From an uncultured Pseudomonadota bacterium (lineage in GTDB: Bacteria; Pseudomonadota; Gammaproteobacteria; Ga0077536), in assembly GCA_903825645.1 (NCBI GenBank), contig CAIKBL010000038.1:1-64000 (forward strand): a DNA stretch of 64,000 bases, given 5' to 3'. A program made the translations under genes and the position numbers. The notes under the pieces were generated by a model. The model was not told the DNA's origin. It saw only the letters and a list, made by a program, of their open reading frames with translations, and did not search any database. Positions 51,480-61,019 of the stretch are shown in pieces (within the stretch, counting starts at the first letter, position 1; each line of letters opens with the position of its first letter).

Positions 51480-51720
51480 TAGTACAACGAAGAGCGATTA
51501 GATGCGGCTTTAGCTTACATATCGTCCGTAACCTGGAACCGTGGAAAGCCGGATGAGATACGTGGAGAGCGTTCATGCCAAATATCTGCGGTCCGTAGGC
51601 ATCGAAGAACAACCAACCAGCAGCAATCTGCCGAGCAAGAAAAAAGTCTTTCTTTTTGACTCAGGCATTTTGTCAGCGCTGACGTGAAGCGCGACAATGA
51701 GTTCACCCTGGAAACCTATT
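51480..51720 (+). mobile_element. second remnant of the same insertion sequence (3' end)
   Basis: The frame reading YNEERLDAALAYISS, then WNRGKPDEI and ERSCQISAV, aligns with the tail of the transposase remnant at 50072-50190. Both copies are followed by a shared GACGYGAAGCGCGACA segment (about 50268 and 51684). Only the last about 80 codons remain. It lies two bases before the next gene. Confidence 0.65.
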
Positions 51721-51721
51721 A

Positions 51722-53599
51722 ATGGCTAGAAATTTAGTGAATACACTTGACTTGTCTTCTCTTTTTTCGACCGAGCACTCGGCAAAAGGCGCGACAAAGG
51801 AGCATATCTTAGAGATCGTCAATCAGGATTTTCTCGGCAAGCTGTTTTATCTAGGGACGGCGCAATGCTTATTCCTCCGAACATGGAAAAAGATTGGCTT
51901 AACGCTGCACGGCAGCTTTCGAATCGAAAATTGTCCGGCGGGAGGTTGGTTGTTACTATCTCTCGAAAAAGATGGGTGCAGTTACTGGTTGCCCGCCCCA
52001 TTGATGCTGAGGAAATTCGATAAGGACGGCCATATCACGGAGGAATCCAATGAGACCTTCAATGACCTCCGGATCGAGGTCGGCCAGATCAATGTTTCCT
52101 TACCCGATGTCAACCATGGATGGGACTTGGAATCAGTAATCTGGAAAATAAGCGAACTAGAACTTATTTCCGATCTTCAGACCCTTACCCGTGAGGAGTC
52201 ACGCGGGTACTTTTTGCTTGGTTCTCATACCGTCTATAAGAAACCGGCAGATATATATTGCCATATGGCCTATGGATTGGTGTACGAGAATAGATTTTCT
52301 TGGCCCTATAAATACCGAATTTTTTCTGAAAACGACGCACACGCACTTCATCTTATTTTCTCAGGGCTACAACTCTCAACAGGTAAAAAAATCTATTCGC
52401 TGTTGAAGAAAAAGCTAGTTCTGTCCGTTTTGTCGCGACAAGGAACAGATGGCGCATATCGCCACGGTGAGTGGACCGATCTAATGGAATCTCACTTTCG
52501 GCTGCACTGCTCAGCGATGCACTTACTAATGGATTCGCTAAAGGATGCGGATGACCCTGACGTCCGATCCGCTCTTAAGAAAGGAATGTCGTTCATCTCC
52601 CGGATGCATGAGAAAATTGATCACGGAGTCTGGTTTTATCACGATCAACTGGAAACCGACTATACGTTAATGAATAAAAGTCCATTCATGTGGCATCCAA
52701 GCGTTGCGCTATCAAAGTCACCTCAGAACATGCTCGTGCTGAACACTCAATTAGATTCGCTGGTCGCACTCGAAAGGTACGCTAATCTTTCGGGAGAACG
52801 ACGATTTTCAGTTTTGGTAGCGTGGGGTTACCGGGCGACACTACATTTACTGTCGCGTCAGCCAAAGAAATGGCTGTATAACGTTCTTTTTTCGGCAATA
52901 GCTCTCACGCTTTATCCGACCGATAGCGCAAAAAAATTTCGAGTTTTTACACGCATATGGAAAAGGTTGGGTTGGAAATTCTTCATCCCCGTTCTGCCGT
53001 ACATCAAGACTCGATACCCTCGCCTGACAATGCCGGGAGGGTACATAGATCGTGATTTAAGTGTCCAGACCTGGGCACCCGATTACTTGGCCGTCAATTT
53101 GATGGACCTCGTCCGGGCATCCCGCGGGTCATATGGAGAACCACTTCAAGTGTACATCGCCCAGATTTTGGACCTTTGCAGGCGGACTGATATTGGCAGA
53201 AGGTGGGGAGAGGAAAAAAATCGATGCTACGCTCTGGGATTTTTTGCAGAAGCATTGATACTGATCGCCGTCAATCAGCCGACTTTGGTCAATGATAAGA
53301 TGCTAGCGGACGCTCTGCTGCTTTGTCATAAGTACAAAATCGGGATGCCGCCATCTATTAACAGTGGAAATTCTGAGGCCACGGTTACATTCAAATCAGT
53401 ACCAAAATCCTCTTGTCGTGACGTGGTCGTCGCCAATGTGACCGGCGACTCCAAACGAGCTTCATGCATAGTGGTCAATCTCTCATCCACTCCCGCTGAC
53501 CTGCATACAGCGCTATTTGACGTACCAACCGGATGGACGATCCCTGATCCCATTTTACCCGTTGGCGGGTGGCAGCGACTCCAGAAATGCGTTGATTAA
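51722..53599 (+). CDS. large protein of unknown function, possible alpha/alpha-toroid
   Basis: I do not recognise this 625-residue protein. It has no signal peptide. Residues about 230-520 show helical-hairpin features with aromatic and His residues (DGAYRHGEWTD, WFYHDQLETDYTL, MPGGYIDRDLSVQTWAPDY) reminiscent of C5-epimerase or heparinase-like toroids. The C-terminal about 90 residues look like a beta-sandwich. Its setting among glycosyltransferases suggests glycan modification. G+C is lower than the housekeeping genes. The start follows an insertion-sequence remnant directly, without a good Shine-Dalgarno. Confidence 0.55.
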   Translation: MARNLVNTLDLSSLFSTEHSAKGATKEHILEIVNQDFLGKLFYLGTAQCLFLRTWKKIGLTLHGSFRIENCPAGGWLLLSLEKDGCSYWLPAPLMLRKFDKDGHITEESNETFNDLRIEVGQINVSLPDVNHGWDLESVIWKISELELISDLQTLTREESRGYFLLGSHTVYKKPADIYCHMAYGLVYENRFSWPYKYRIFSENDAHALHLIFSGLQLSTGKKIYSLLKKKLVLSVLSRQGTDGAYRHGEWTDLMESHFRLHCSAMHLLMDSLKDADDPDVRSALKKGMSFISRMHEKIDHGVWFYHDQLETDYTLMNKSPFMWHPSVALSKSPQNMLVLNTQLDSLVALERYANLSGERRFSVLVAWGYRATLHLLSRQPKKWLYNVLFSAIALTLYPTDSAKKFRVFTRIWKRLGWKFFIPVLPYIKTRYPRLTMPGGYIDRDLSVQTWAPDYLAVNLMDLVRASRGSYGEPLQVYIAQILDLCRRTDIGRRWGEEKNRCYALGFFAEALILIAVNQPTLVNDKMLADALLLCHKYKIGMPPSINSGNSEATVTFKSVPKSSCRDVVVANVTGDSKRASCIVVNLSSTPADLHTALFDVPTGWTIPDPILPVGGWQRLQKCVD

Positions 53600-53860
53600 A
53601 CCCGCATCTCTCGTTGGACTATTTTCCTAATAGAAGTAATTATGGCAACTGGCCTTGCTTATGAAAATAAAATTCTCTGCACATTTCCCAAGACTGACAC
53701 TCGCATGGGGACCTCCTCTCAGTACTAAATGTACGTTGGAGAAATGAGAGTCGACTTATTGCATACAAGATTGCAACACTATATTGGTTAATTTTTGATT
53801 TCCAAGACCAAACAACTGACCGGAAATTGACGCTTGCCTTCAATACCAGCCTATCAATTC

Positions 53861-54784
53861 TCACCGTCTATTTTTTATCCAACCAATCACCATTCCCTTG
53901 AAGTAAGCCGCAGTCATCTCGAGGCGAAGAGAAAAATCTGATCCGCTAAGGAGCCTTTTCATGTAAGCACGAAAGTAAGCTCGAAGAAGTTGCCGGTACA
54001 AGTAAATCGGCGGAAGGCGGGAGTTCTGCCCCCGCAGATGCTCTCCTTCCGTACGCCCTTGCTGGAAGTGCAAGTCGAGGAAATAACTACGGCGAAGCTT
54101 TGAGGCCTGGATTCGATGGTGAATGATTGCGGCCGGGTTCCATAGTACCCGACATCCCTGAGCAACCATCCGTCGGTAAAAGTCGGTATCTTCCCCTCCG
54201 ACGTTTGAAGTTCCCGTTCGACCTAGTTTTTGATTAAAATCACCGACAATATCTGGGACGCACCGCTTGATGGCGAAATTCCCCCCGCAAATTCGCGTGC
54301 TTTCCTCTGTAAGCCAGCGCAATTCTCCATAGTCCAGTTTCCCGAGAAAGCCGAGCAACTCATCGAGCAACCAGCGAGGTCTATCCCCCTCCTCAAAAAC
54401 AACAGATATTTTGCCACCTACCGCGTCCGGATTATGTTCTAAGAATGATTTTTCGTACTCACATATCCACGCCAGATCGGGTGTCTCATCATCATCCAAA
54501 AACAGAACGTAATCCCCACGTGCTTCCCGCACTGCTCTATTACGTGCATTGGATAACCCAAGCTTATCTTCCTTTATTATTCGAACATTAACATTAGACG
54601 GACGCCAAATCTCACTCGTCAAAAGTCTGGCAGTACCATCTGTACTCGCGTTATCAATCACCAAAAATTCCCATTTCAATTTTGGCGCATGCAAAGAATT
54701 TATTTTTCCTAGTGTCGTCTCTAGTCTGTCCGCATGATTGTGTGTGCACAAGGCAACCGTGATGAAAGGCGCTTCATTTTCCAT
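53861..54784 (-). CDS. glycosyltransferase family 2
   Basis: This 307-residue GT-A enzyme has ITVALCTHNHADRL, LVIDNASTDGTA and the metal-binding LFLDDDETPD. A GGEDTDFYRRMVAQGCRVLW block forms the acceptor side. It is a single gene transcribed toward the 625-residue protein, with intergenic A+T-rich sequence on both sides. Donor and acceptor are unknown; it presumably builds the same surface glycan. Confidence 0.88.
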   Translation of the reverse strand: MENEAPFITVALCTHNHADRLETTLGKINSLHAPKLKWEFLVIDNASTDGTARLLTSEIWRPSNVNVRIIKEDKLGLSNARNRAVREARGDYVLFLDDDETPDLAWICEYEKSFLEHNPDAVGGKISVVFEEGDRPRWLLDELLGFLGKLDYGELRWLTEESTRICGGNFAIKRCVPDIVGDFNQKLGRTGTSNVGGEDTDFYRRMVAQGCRVLWNPAAIIHHRIQASKLRRSYFLDLHFQQGRTEGEHLRGQNSRLPPIYLYRQLLRAYFRAYMKRLLSGSDFSLRLEMTAAYFKGMVIGWIKNRR

Positions 54785-55221
54785 AATGATGGCTGGGACT
54801 CCTAGAGAATCGTGTCGAAATCTCTATTGATTAAAATTCTTGTCAACGCATTATTTCCAAGATTAAATCTTCGAGCAGCATGTCACTCGGGCAGCTACCC
54901 TAGCGACAACATCTTGCTCATCAACAAGCAGGTTCCGCTACATCCCCATTCGTGCATTCACCCTCATGGACTAGGCTAGCTTTAAAAAAATAAGTGCGCG
55001 ATTTATGACGCTGCGTTACTTGCTAATTATTGACGTCGCAAGAACATGTGGGATTTTTTTAAAACGCAGATCTGGCCTCATGCTTCAGTATAGGAATTTC
55101 TCCTGCCTGACTCGACAGAACCGACGAAATCTAATTTTTTTGAGTGTCGCCGGTCTGTCTATTTCGGTGTTTACTGGAGACATTACCTCCCTTCTCTAAG
55201 CAATCGGTTCTCGGGTTTATT
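54785..55221. other. A+T-rich intergenic stretch in the polysaccharide region
   Basis: No supported gene; a 64-codon plus-strand frame (55005-55199) has no domain and no Shine-Dalgarno. It probably carries the promoter of the glycosyltransferase at 54784. Confidence 0.35.
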
Positions 55222-56007
55222 TTATGGATTTCTAACTCGGTCCAAGATTCTATCTAGGCCATACCGAAGCAATTTCCCAAAGCTTCCATCGTTAGTGCCT
55301 AGCGCCATTTTTATCTTGAGGCTCGTCGCCGAATCCGTCCCGAAAACATCCAATCTCCTGATCCTGAAAAGGTCTGTGAATTGGCGGTTGAATCCAGGTT
55401 GGACAGAAAACGCGGCTTTGTAACCAGCGGAAACTGTGGCCTTTAACACCCGCTCATCATATCTGCCGTAGGGATATGCAAGGTATTCAACTTCGCTATC
55501 TAAACTATTACTCAGATCAACCCGGGCGCCAGAAAGCTCGGCTTCGAGCTCGCCATCTGAGAGCGTCGATAAATCCGGATGTGTTCGAGTGTGCGATTGA
55601 AAAGTGAATCCTTTTTTCTTGAGATCGCGAATACTATTCCAATCCATTAGCGGGTAAGTATTTCCGCTGGGGTTCTCTCCGTGGCACCAATTATCGCGCT
55701 GTCCTATTAATTTACTGACGAGAAAAACGGTGGCTGGCCAACCAAGTTCGCTCAGTATCGGCGCCGCATACTGGTGAACTCCCGAGTACCCGTCGTCGAA
55801 TGTGAGTAAAAACGAGCGGCTTTCCAACACTAAAAGACCTTTCAACCAAGCGAAAAAATCGTCCAGCTCAATAGCGTGCCACCCAGCTTTTTTCAACATC
55901 AACATGTGCGACAAAAATTGACTCGGATGTACGCAATATTTGCGTTCCCAACTGCTATTCGCCTCTCCCACGCGGTGGTACATTAAGACGGGTATGCGAT
56001 TTTCCAT
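55222..56007 (-). CDS. polysaccharide deacetylase (NodB homology domain)
   Basis: This 261-residue carbohydrate esterase 4 protein starts with PVLMYHRVG. The catalytic metal site is present: TFDDGY (Asp71, Asp72) and SHTRTH (His139, His143); YPYGRYDE follows. It removes N-acetyl groups from amino sugars in a polymer or lipid-linked intermediate. No signal peptide is seen, so action on the cytoplasmic side is likely. Confidence 0.92.
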   Translation of the reverse strand: MENRIPVLMYHRVGEANSSWERKYCVHPSQFLSHMLMLKKAGWHAIELDDFFAWLKGLLVLESRSFLLTFDDGYSGVHQYAAPILSELGWPATVFLVSKLIGQRDNWCHGENPSGNTYPLMDWNSIRDLKKKGFTFQSHTRTHPDLSTLSDGELEAELSGARVDLSNSLDSEVEYLAYPYGRYDERVLKATVSAGYKAAFSVQPGFNRQFTDLFRIRRLDVFGTDSATSLKIKMALGTNDGSFGKLLRYGLDRILDRVRNP

Positions 56008-56088
56008 TTTTTCTAAATTTTTTTCTTTCAGGGTTTCTGTAAACCAAGTGACTAGGAGGCGGCTAAATTATCTTCAAGCAATGCTTCC

Positions 56089-57087
56089 TCATGATATTGC
56101 GAGCTTTATTTTGTCAGTCAACTCCACCCATTTTTTTATAATACATTCGGGTAAAATCGCGAGCGGCAGGTATTTTAGGTCTTCAAGACCCCCGATCCTA
56201 TTTTTCAGGCAGTACCTGAAAAGATGGTGAGCATCTGTCAGGTTTCGGCGCCACAACGCCTGACGTGCTTCTCTGAGCAGCGAATCGTCGATGAGCGCCT
56301 TCAACTCATGGTTTGTTAGGTGCGCTGCGAGCGCGGGATTATTTTCCACGAAGTTCCGTCTCACATGCCACGCATTAATTACCTGTTTCCACTTGGTCGC
56401 TGAAATCTGTCCATTATCATGCCATCGATAAAATGCGAGGGCTTCGGGTACTCGAATAAAACGTTGCGTCTTCGCATAAAGTTTCAACCAGAGGTCGTAG
56501 TCCATCGCCGAAAAATATCTAATCGAAAAACCATTAACCGCTTCTAAAATTTCCCGACTCACCAGCGCCGCATGGATCGGCCATGGACACGAGCACAAAA
56601 ATGCAGCCGTCGTATCCATATCAAAATAATCAGGTGGAATAAATGGCTTCAGGCCTGGAGCACCATCGCCGAAATTTTGCCAACCGCAGTAGCTGACGTC
56701 GGCTCCGCTTTTATCCATTGCAGCAGATAATAGTTCGAGAGCTCTGGGCGCCCAAAAATCATCAGCATCGAGAAAAGCAATCCGACCGCCCGTCGCTTGG
56801 CTAATAGCAAAATTTCGGGCTGGAAAGGGGCCCTGACGTGCCTGCTTATGTAAACGAATGCGGGGATAGTGGGAGGCTGTCAGACGCTCGAGTATCTGAA
56901 GGCTATCATCTGTCGAACCATCGTCCACCACGATCAGCTCTACGTCCGGATAGGTCTGATTCATCGCGCAATTGACTGCCTGCTCGACAAAAGGCCCGGC
57001 ATTCAGACAGGGCATTATGACGCTGATTCGCCGCGGCGTTATCACCGAACCTTCCTGCCGAAGCGCACTGACGTGAGGCATGGACAT
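56089..57087 (-). CDS. glycosyltransferase family 2
   Basis: This 332-residue GT-A enzyme has RISVIMPCLNAG, LIVVDDGSTDDS and AFLDADDFWAP (DxD). The middle shows SAMDYDLWLKLYA, the usual GT2 ED-like position, and RWHDNGQIS. It follows the GT4 gene by 11 bases on the same strand, and the deacetylase lies 81 bases further on, so the three may form one operon. Confidence 0.9.
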   Translation of the reverse strand: MSMPHVSALRQEGSVITPRRISVIMPCLNAGPFVEQAVNCAMNQTYPDVELIVVDDGSTDDSLQILERLTASHYPRIRLHKQARQGPFPARNFAISQATGGRIAFLDADDFWAPRALELLSAAMDKSGADVSYCGWQNFGDGAPGLKPFIPPDYFDMDTTAAFLCSCPWPIHAALVSREILEAVNGFSIRYFSAMDYDLWLKLYAKTQRFIRVPEALAFYRWHDNGQISATKWKQVINAWHVRRNFVENNPALAAHLTNHELKALIDDSLLREARQALWRRNLTDAHHLFRYCLKNRIGGLEDLKYLPLAILPECIIKKWVELTDKIKLAIS

Positions 57088-57098
57088 TGAACGGGTGA

Positions 57099-58256
57099 CT
57101 AATTTGCCTGATGACTGCCGTGGTGGACGGCACGCTGGTAAGCATATTCATAGATATCTGCCACCTTTTCCCAACTAAAGCTCGACGCAAACTTTCGACA
57201 TACGTGCGATTCGAAGGAAATTCGTCCGGTCAGAAAATCGTCGAGCGCAAGTCTTATCTCATCAATCTCCGGAGATCCAACAAAAAAACCAGATTTTCCT
57301 TCGCTTATAGCCTCAACCGCGCCCGCAAGGCGTGCAGCGAGACTGGGGACTCCGCATGCGGCCGCTTCAAGATAGACTATTCCAAAACCTTCGTGGCTAT
57401 TAGGCAGAACGGAGGCGGTCAACACGAAGAGATCTGCCCGAGCGTAGAGTGCTTTCAGCTCAGCGTCGCTTACCCAGCCTCTGAAACAGACACAATCCTG
57501 AAGATCTAAAGAAATCGCAAGGGCTTCAAGACCGCTGCGTAGCGCCCCATCGCCTACTATGGTGTACCGAAATTTGTGTCGCGCCTTAAGCCCGGCGAGA
57601 GCTCGTATCACCTGGTCAATATTTTTTCGTGGCTCGGAAAGTCGACACACCGAAAGGAGACTTGGAATTTGATTTGGATAGCTACGTTCGACACTGAAAA
57701 AACCGTGATCTACCCCTACCCACGCAATCTTCATGAGCGGCGCGCAATATGGGAATAGAGAAAGAAACGTCTCGGCCGTATATCGGCTGTTCGCCACTAT
57801 TGCCCCGGCTTGAGGCAATGCTTGACGCAGCATCTTTCGGGTAGCCCGGTGCCAAAGTGGTCGTAGGCGAGTCCATACCCAAGGCCTCAATCGGATAGGG
57901 ATGGACGCCGGGCGCATCGTCAACGGATACGGCGTCAGAAAATCATTTCCATGCACAGATACTACTGTCGAGTCGCTTTCCGCTGCCAGCCAGGCGTGCC
58001 CGGCTGATAGTGCATGCCAAACGTCTATGGGCTCCCGTTTAAGTTTTGGCCAGTCGATCGCTTTGCAACTCGCCAGAAATGGTTTTAATTCAACACCGGG
58101 TGGCGGGTCTATGTCGGCGGATTTGCGAGGCACATAAACCGTCACCGAAAGATTCGGTCGGCGCCCCAACGCGGTCGCTAGCTGCCAGGCATAGGTCTCC
58201 ACCCCGCCGATGTCCGGGGGGAATTCTGAGGTAACCATGCCAACACGCAAAGTCAT
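57099..58256 (-). CDS. glycosyltransferase family 4
   Basis: This 385-residue GT-B retaining transferase has the N-terminal PPDIGGVETYAWQLA loop and the C-terminal nucleotide-binding block with EGFGIVYLEAAACG (the E-x7-E motif). SVCRLSEPRKNIDQVIRAL is the typical inter-domain strand. It transfers a sugar from a nucleotide donor during polysaccharide assembly. It is first in a short minus-strand operon with the GT2 and the deacetylase. Confidence 0.92.
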   Translation of the reverse strand: MTLRVGMVTSEFPPDIGGVETYAWQLATALGRRPNLSVTVYVPRKSADIDPPPGVELKPFLASCKAIDWPKLKREPIDVWHALSAGHAWLAAESDSTVVSVHGNDFLTPYPLTMRPASIPIRLRPWVWTRLRPLWHRATRKMLRQALPQAGAIVANSRYTAETFLSLFPYCAPLMKIAWVGVDHGFFSVERSYPNQIPSLLSVCRLSEPRKNIDQVIRALAGLKARHKFRYTIVGDGALRSGLEALAISLDLQDCVCFRGWVSDAELKALYARADLFVLTASVLPNSHEGFGIVYLEAAACGVPSLAARLAGAVEAISEGKSGFFVGSPEIDEIRLALDDFLTGRISFESHVCRKFASSFSWEKVADIYEYAYQRAVHHGSHQAN

Positions 58257-58429
58257 TTTCTATGTTTGCTCGAGTCCTAGCCAACAATAATCGGCTAATG
58301 CATGCATTCCTTTAGAACCAAGTTCAACTCCGGCGTCGCCTTTACAGATCTTGGGCATTTCACGCAGGGGAACCGCATTCATGCGGCCACACCAGCAACA
58401 AACGGTTCACGGAAAGCGCCGCTGAAGCC

Positions 58430-59110
58430 AGCCCGGTTCGATTTTTGCGTACGGTTCGTTTCGGCGTACCCTGCCTCAGAAAATACCGATAAGTTGTCGA
58501 GATGGCAAAGTGTTGAGCAATTTCTCCGCCACGTCCCCTCGACGGCTCCGACTATCGTCTCCGCAGAAGGTCGTGTTCTATTACCCGACGAAGAAACGGC
58601 GTTCCACGCGGTACTTTTCTCCACATGACGTGGACTTTCGATCATCGCGACGCTCCGTAGATCCGCCCAGTCTTCACGATGCGTAAAGCTATCAAGGCGA
58701 CATAACTTCCGCAGCACGGCGATCCGGCGATCGGTGAGCCCTCTTGCCGTCAATGACCATTACTTCGCCCCCAACCATCTCGCACAGCGACTGCGTCCAC
58801 GTCACCAGCCCGGCCTATAACGTTCTCAGCGAGACCCACGACAGCACTCGCGCAAACGAAAAAAATACCGAGATCCAATCATTCCACCACGCAACTCGCT
58901 GTATTTCATCCGCTTTCGGTACCGCAAATTCCACGGCGTCCGGCCAGACTGCTGCTAGCGCGGCCTTTTCCCATACAGTCGGCGGCCCAGATGTCCGATG
59001 TCGGTTGACACGTGCGTGAATCTTTGATCCCGCACCACCCAGATCCAGCCTGCTGCACCATTTATCAAATCCGGTCGGAGACCGGAGGGCATTCCGCGCG
59101 GCACCCAACG
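58430..59110 (-). mobile_element. decayed ISAs1-family transposase
   Basis: On the minus strand, broken across frames, the pieces of an ISAs1 (H-repeat type) transposase can be followed in order. A FARVLSWV segment is followed by WTQSLCEMVGGEVMVIDGK (58745-58800, the conserved IDGK motif), RSPDRR, WADLRSVAMIES and KYRVERRFFV. Stops and frameshifts separate them, so the gene is dead. It fills most of the 1 kb gap between two glycosyltransferase operons. Confidence 0.65.
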
Positions 59111-59289
59111 AAGCCGCTCGCCGGATTTAGTACGGCTTACCGAACAACCCCGAACGGCTCCCACCTCACTCATCGGACAGTTAGGCACAGGCCGCGCCAC
59201 GTCGAGCCCCGTACCGGGCAGCTACCCAGTTCGGTCCAGGGAAATAAGCGGAGGAAATGGCCCTGCAACCCGTCTTCGCTCGAGTCGTC

Positions 59290-59862
59290 TTATTTATTGC
59301 CTTGCAGCGAATTAAAGCGAGTTCTCAGGTATTTGTTATCCGGGTGTCGACGCAGACCTTCCTCAAACATTTTTCTGGCGTCCGCTTTATTTCCATTTTT
59401 TTCAAAAAAATTTCCCAGTGCAGCGTAAGCCATGCTGAAATTTGGATCTGTCTTTACTGCCTCATTGTAAGACAGCAGGGCTTCTGCCACCCGACCGCCG
59501 AGTTCGAGAGAACGGCCACGCATAACCAACACTTCAGGCCGCATGGTCGAATTTTTGGATACGCGGTTTAACACATACTGGCAGTTCGATTCCGACGACA
59601 GAATGTCGAATTTAAACGCCTCCGTATCCCTCTTTGTTTCTGCCGAACGCGCCCGGTCATAGAATCTGAGGCAGTCACAATAATGGTGCATATGAGCCCA
59701 ATCATTCCCCTTGGCATTTAACGGCATCCGAGCGTATATCCGCTCCTGACACATTTTTTCTTCTTGTGGAGTCTTGCCAAAGCTTGTCGAGAAGTCTTCC
59801 GCTTGAGCAAAGCCTAATATCGCAAACCAAGACAATAATATTAAGATTTTCACTTGTTTCAC
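59290..59862 (-). CDS. exported TPR-repeat protein
   Basis: This 190-residue protein has a signal peptide (about 1-21, FAQA cleavage). A middle segment with conserved cysteines (CQERIYARM, HYCDCLRFYDRAR) precedes two to three C-terminal tetratricopeptide repeats (EALLSYNEAVKTDPNFSMAYAALGNFFEKNG and the next). TPR proteins of this kind help assemble or export exopolysaccharide. Its ATG overlaps the stop codon of the GT4 gene upstream. Confidence 0.8.
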   Translation of the reverse strand: MKQVKILILLSWFAILGFAQAEDFSTSFGKTPQEEKMCQERIYARMPLNAKGNDWAHMHHYCDCLRFYDRARSAETKRDTEAFKFDILSSESNCQYVLNRVSKNSTMRPEVLVMRGRSLELGGRVAEALLSYNEAVKTDPNFSMAYAALGNFFEKNGNKADARKMFEEGLRRHPDNKYLRTRFNSLQGNK

Positions 59863-61019
59863 CTAATCTTTCGCCGAACCCTACCTAACGCATCAATCCG
59901 CGCGGCCACCGCAGACCATGAAAAATCTGCTCGTGCTCGCTCGCAGCCTGCTAGACCTAGGGTCTTTGCGAGCTCCGGCTCCGTCAGGACCCGCGTAATG
60001 CCCCCCGCGATATCCTTTACGGACTCTCCGTCAACTCTTAAACCCGTCTTATCATGAACCACAGCATCAGCGGTGCCGCCAGCCTCTCCAGAGATGGCTG
60101 GCTTTCCGCACGCGGCAGCCTCGAGAAACACTAAACCAAAGCCTTCTGTATCTCCAGCAACGTCTCTGTTTGGCATTACAAACACGTCACATGCGTTGTA
60201 CCAACGCGCAAGATCCTGAGTCTCTACATGCCCAAGCAGATGAACGTGACCTTCCAAGCCAAGATTCTGCGCGAGAGTCATTAGGTATTCATGGTCTTCG
60301 CCGATCCCAATCAGTACATATTTGACATTCAATCCACTGTTAGCAACAAGCGGCAAGGATTTAATGACCGAGTCAAAACCCTTTCGACGCGATAGTCTGC
60401 CGGTCGAAAGTAAAAGGCACTGTTCGCTCTCTAGTCCGATCTGCGCCACGAGATCCTTGAAGGCTAGCCCGGGCCTAAATCGCTCGACATCAACTCCCGG
60501 ATGGATCACGACAATCCGGGCGAGCGAGACACCCAGATTGAGTAATTCCTGACGCGTAAAATTACTGTTCGAAATGACCAAGTCTGCATGGCGAAGCACG
60601 AACTTCATCATTGCAAATTTCAGTTTCGCTTTCCACGTCGTCAGCTCCTCACCGTGCGCGTAAACCACTACCGAATGGAACGTCAAGCGTCCCACCAGCC
60701 AGGCTATCAGACCCTCAGGTAGCGCACGCCCCGCATGTATGGCGGTAAAGCGATTGAAAGTCGCAAGCCTCAACGTGTTAAAAAGGAACTTAAGATAAAT
60801 AACCAATGATTCTGGCTTCATCCATCCAAATCGCCTTAACTCAAGTCGGTGAATAGTATTCGGATGATCCTCATCGTGTGCCTCAGCACCCGGAACGTAG
60901 GCTGTAACGATGTGAGAACTTCGATTTCCGATTCTTCGGTAAACCTCGTCAAACCATACCGCGGTGCCACCTTTGGTCGGCAAAAATAGCTCAGTGATAA
61001 CAAGATAGCGTTGCTTCAT
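59859..61019 (-). CDS. glycosyltransferase family 4
   Basis: This 386-residue GT-B enzyme has LPTKGGTAVWFDEV near the N-terminus, STGRLSRRKGFDSVIKSL, and EGFGLVFLEAAACGKP (E-x7-E). It overlaps both neighbours by four bases in a tightly coupled operon with a GT2 upstream and a TPR protein downstream. Confidence 0.93.
   Translation of the reverse strand: MKQRYLVITELFLPTKGGTAVWFDEVYRRIGNRSSHIVTAYVPGAEAHDEDHPNTIHRLELRRFGWMKPESLVIYLKFLFNTLRLATFNRFTAIHAGRALPEGLIAWLVGRLTFHSVVVYAHGEELTTWKAKLKFAMMKFVLRHADLVISNSNFTRQELLNLGVSLARIVVIHPGVDVERFRPGLAFKDLVAQIGLESEQCLLLSTGRLSRRKGFDSVIKSLPLVANSGLNVKYVLIGIGEDHEYLMTLAQNLGLEGHVHLLGHVETQDLARWYNACDVFVMPNRDVAGDTEGFGLVFLEAAACGKPAISGEAGGTADAVVHDKTGLRVDGESVKDIAGGITRVLTEPELAKTLGLAGCERARADFSWSAVAARIDALGRVRRKIR

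Noticed and set aside
49190..51720. Active composite transposon
   Set aside because: Both transposase copies are truncated, and no intact terminal repeats or target-site duplication could be seen.
53640..53864. 74-codon minus-strand frame after the 625-residue gene
   Set aside because: No domain; it is the A+T-rich downstream region of the glycosyltransferase at 53861.
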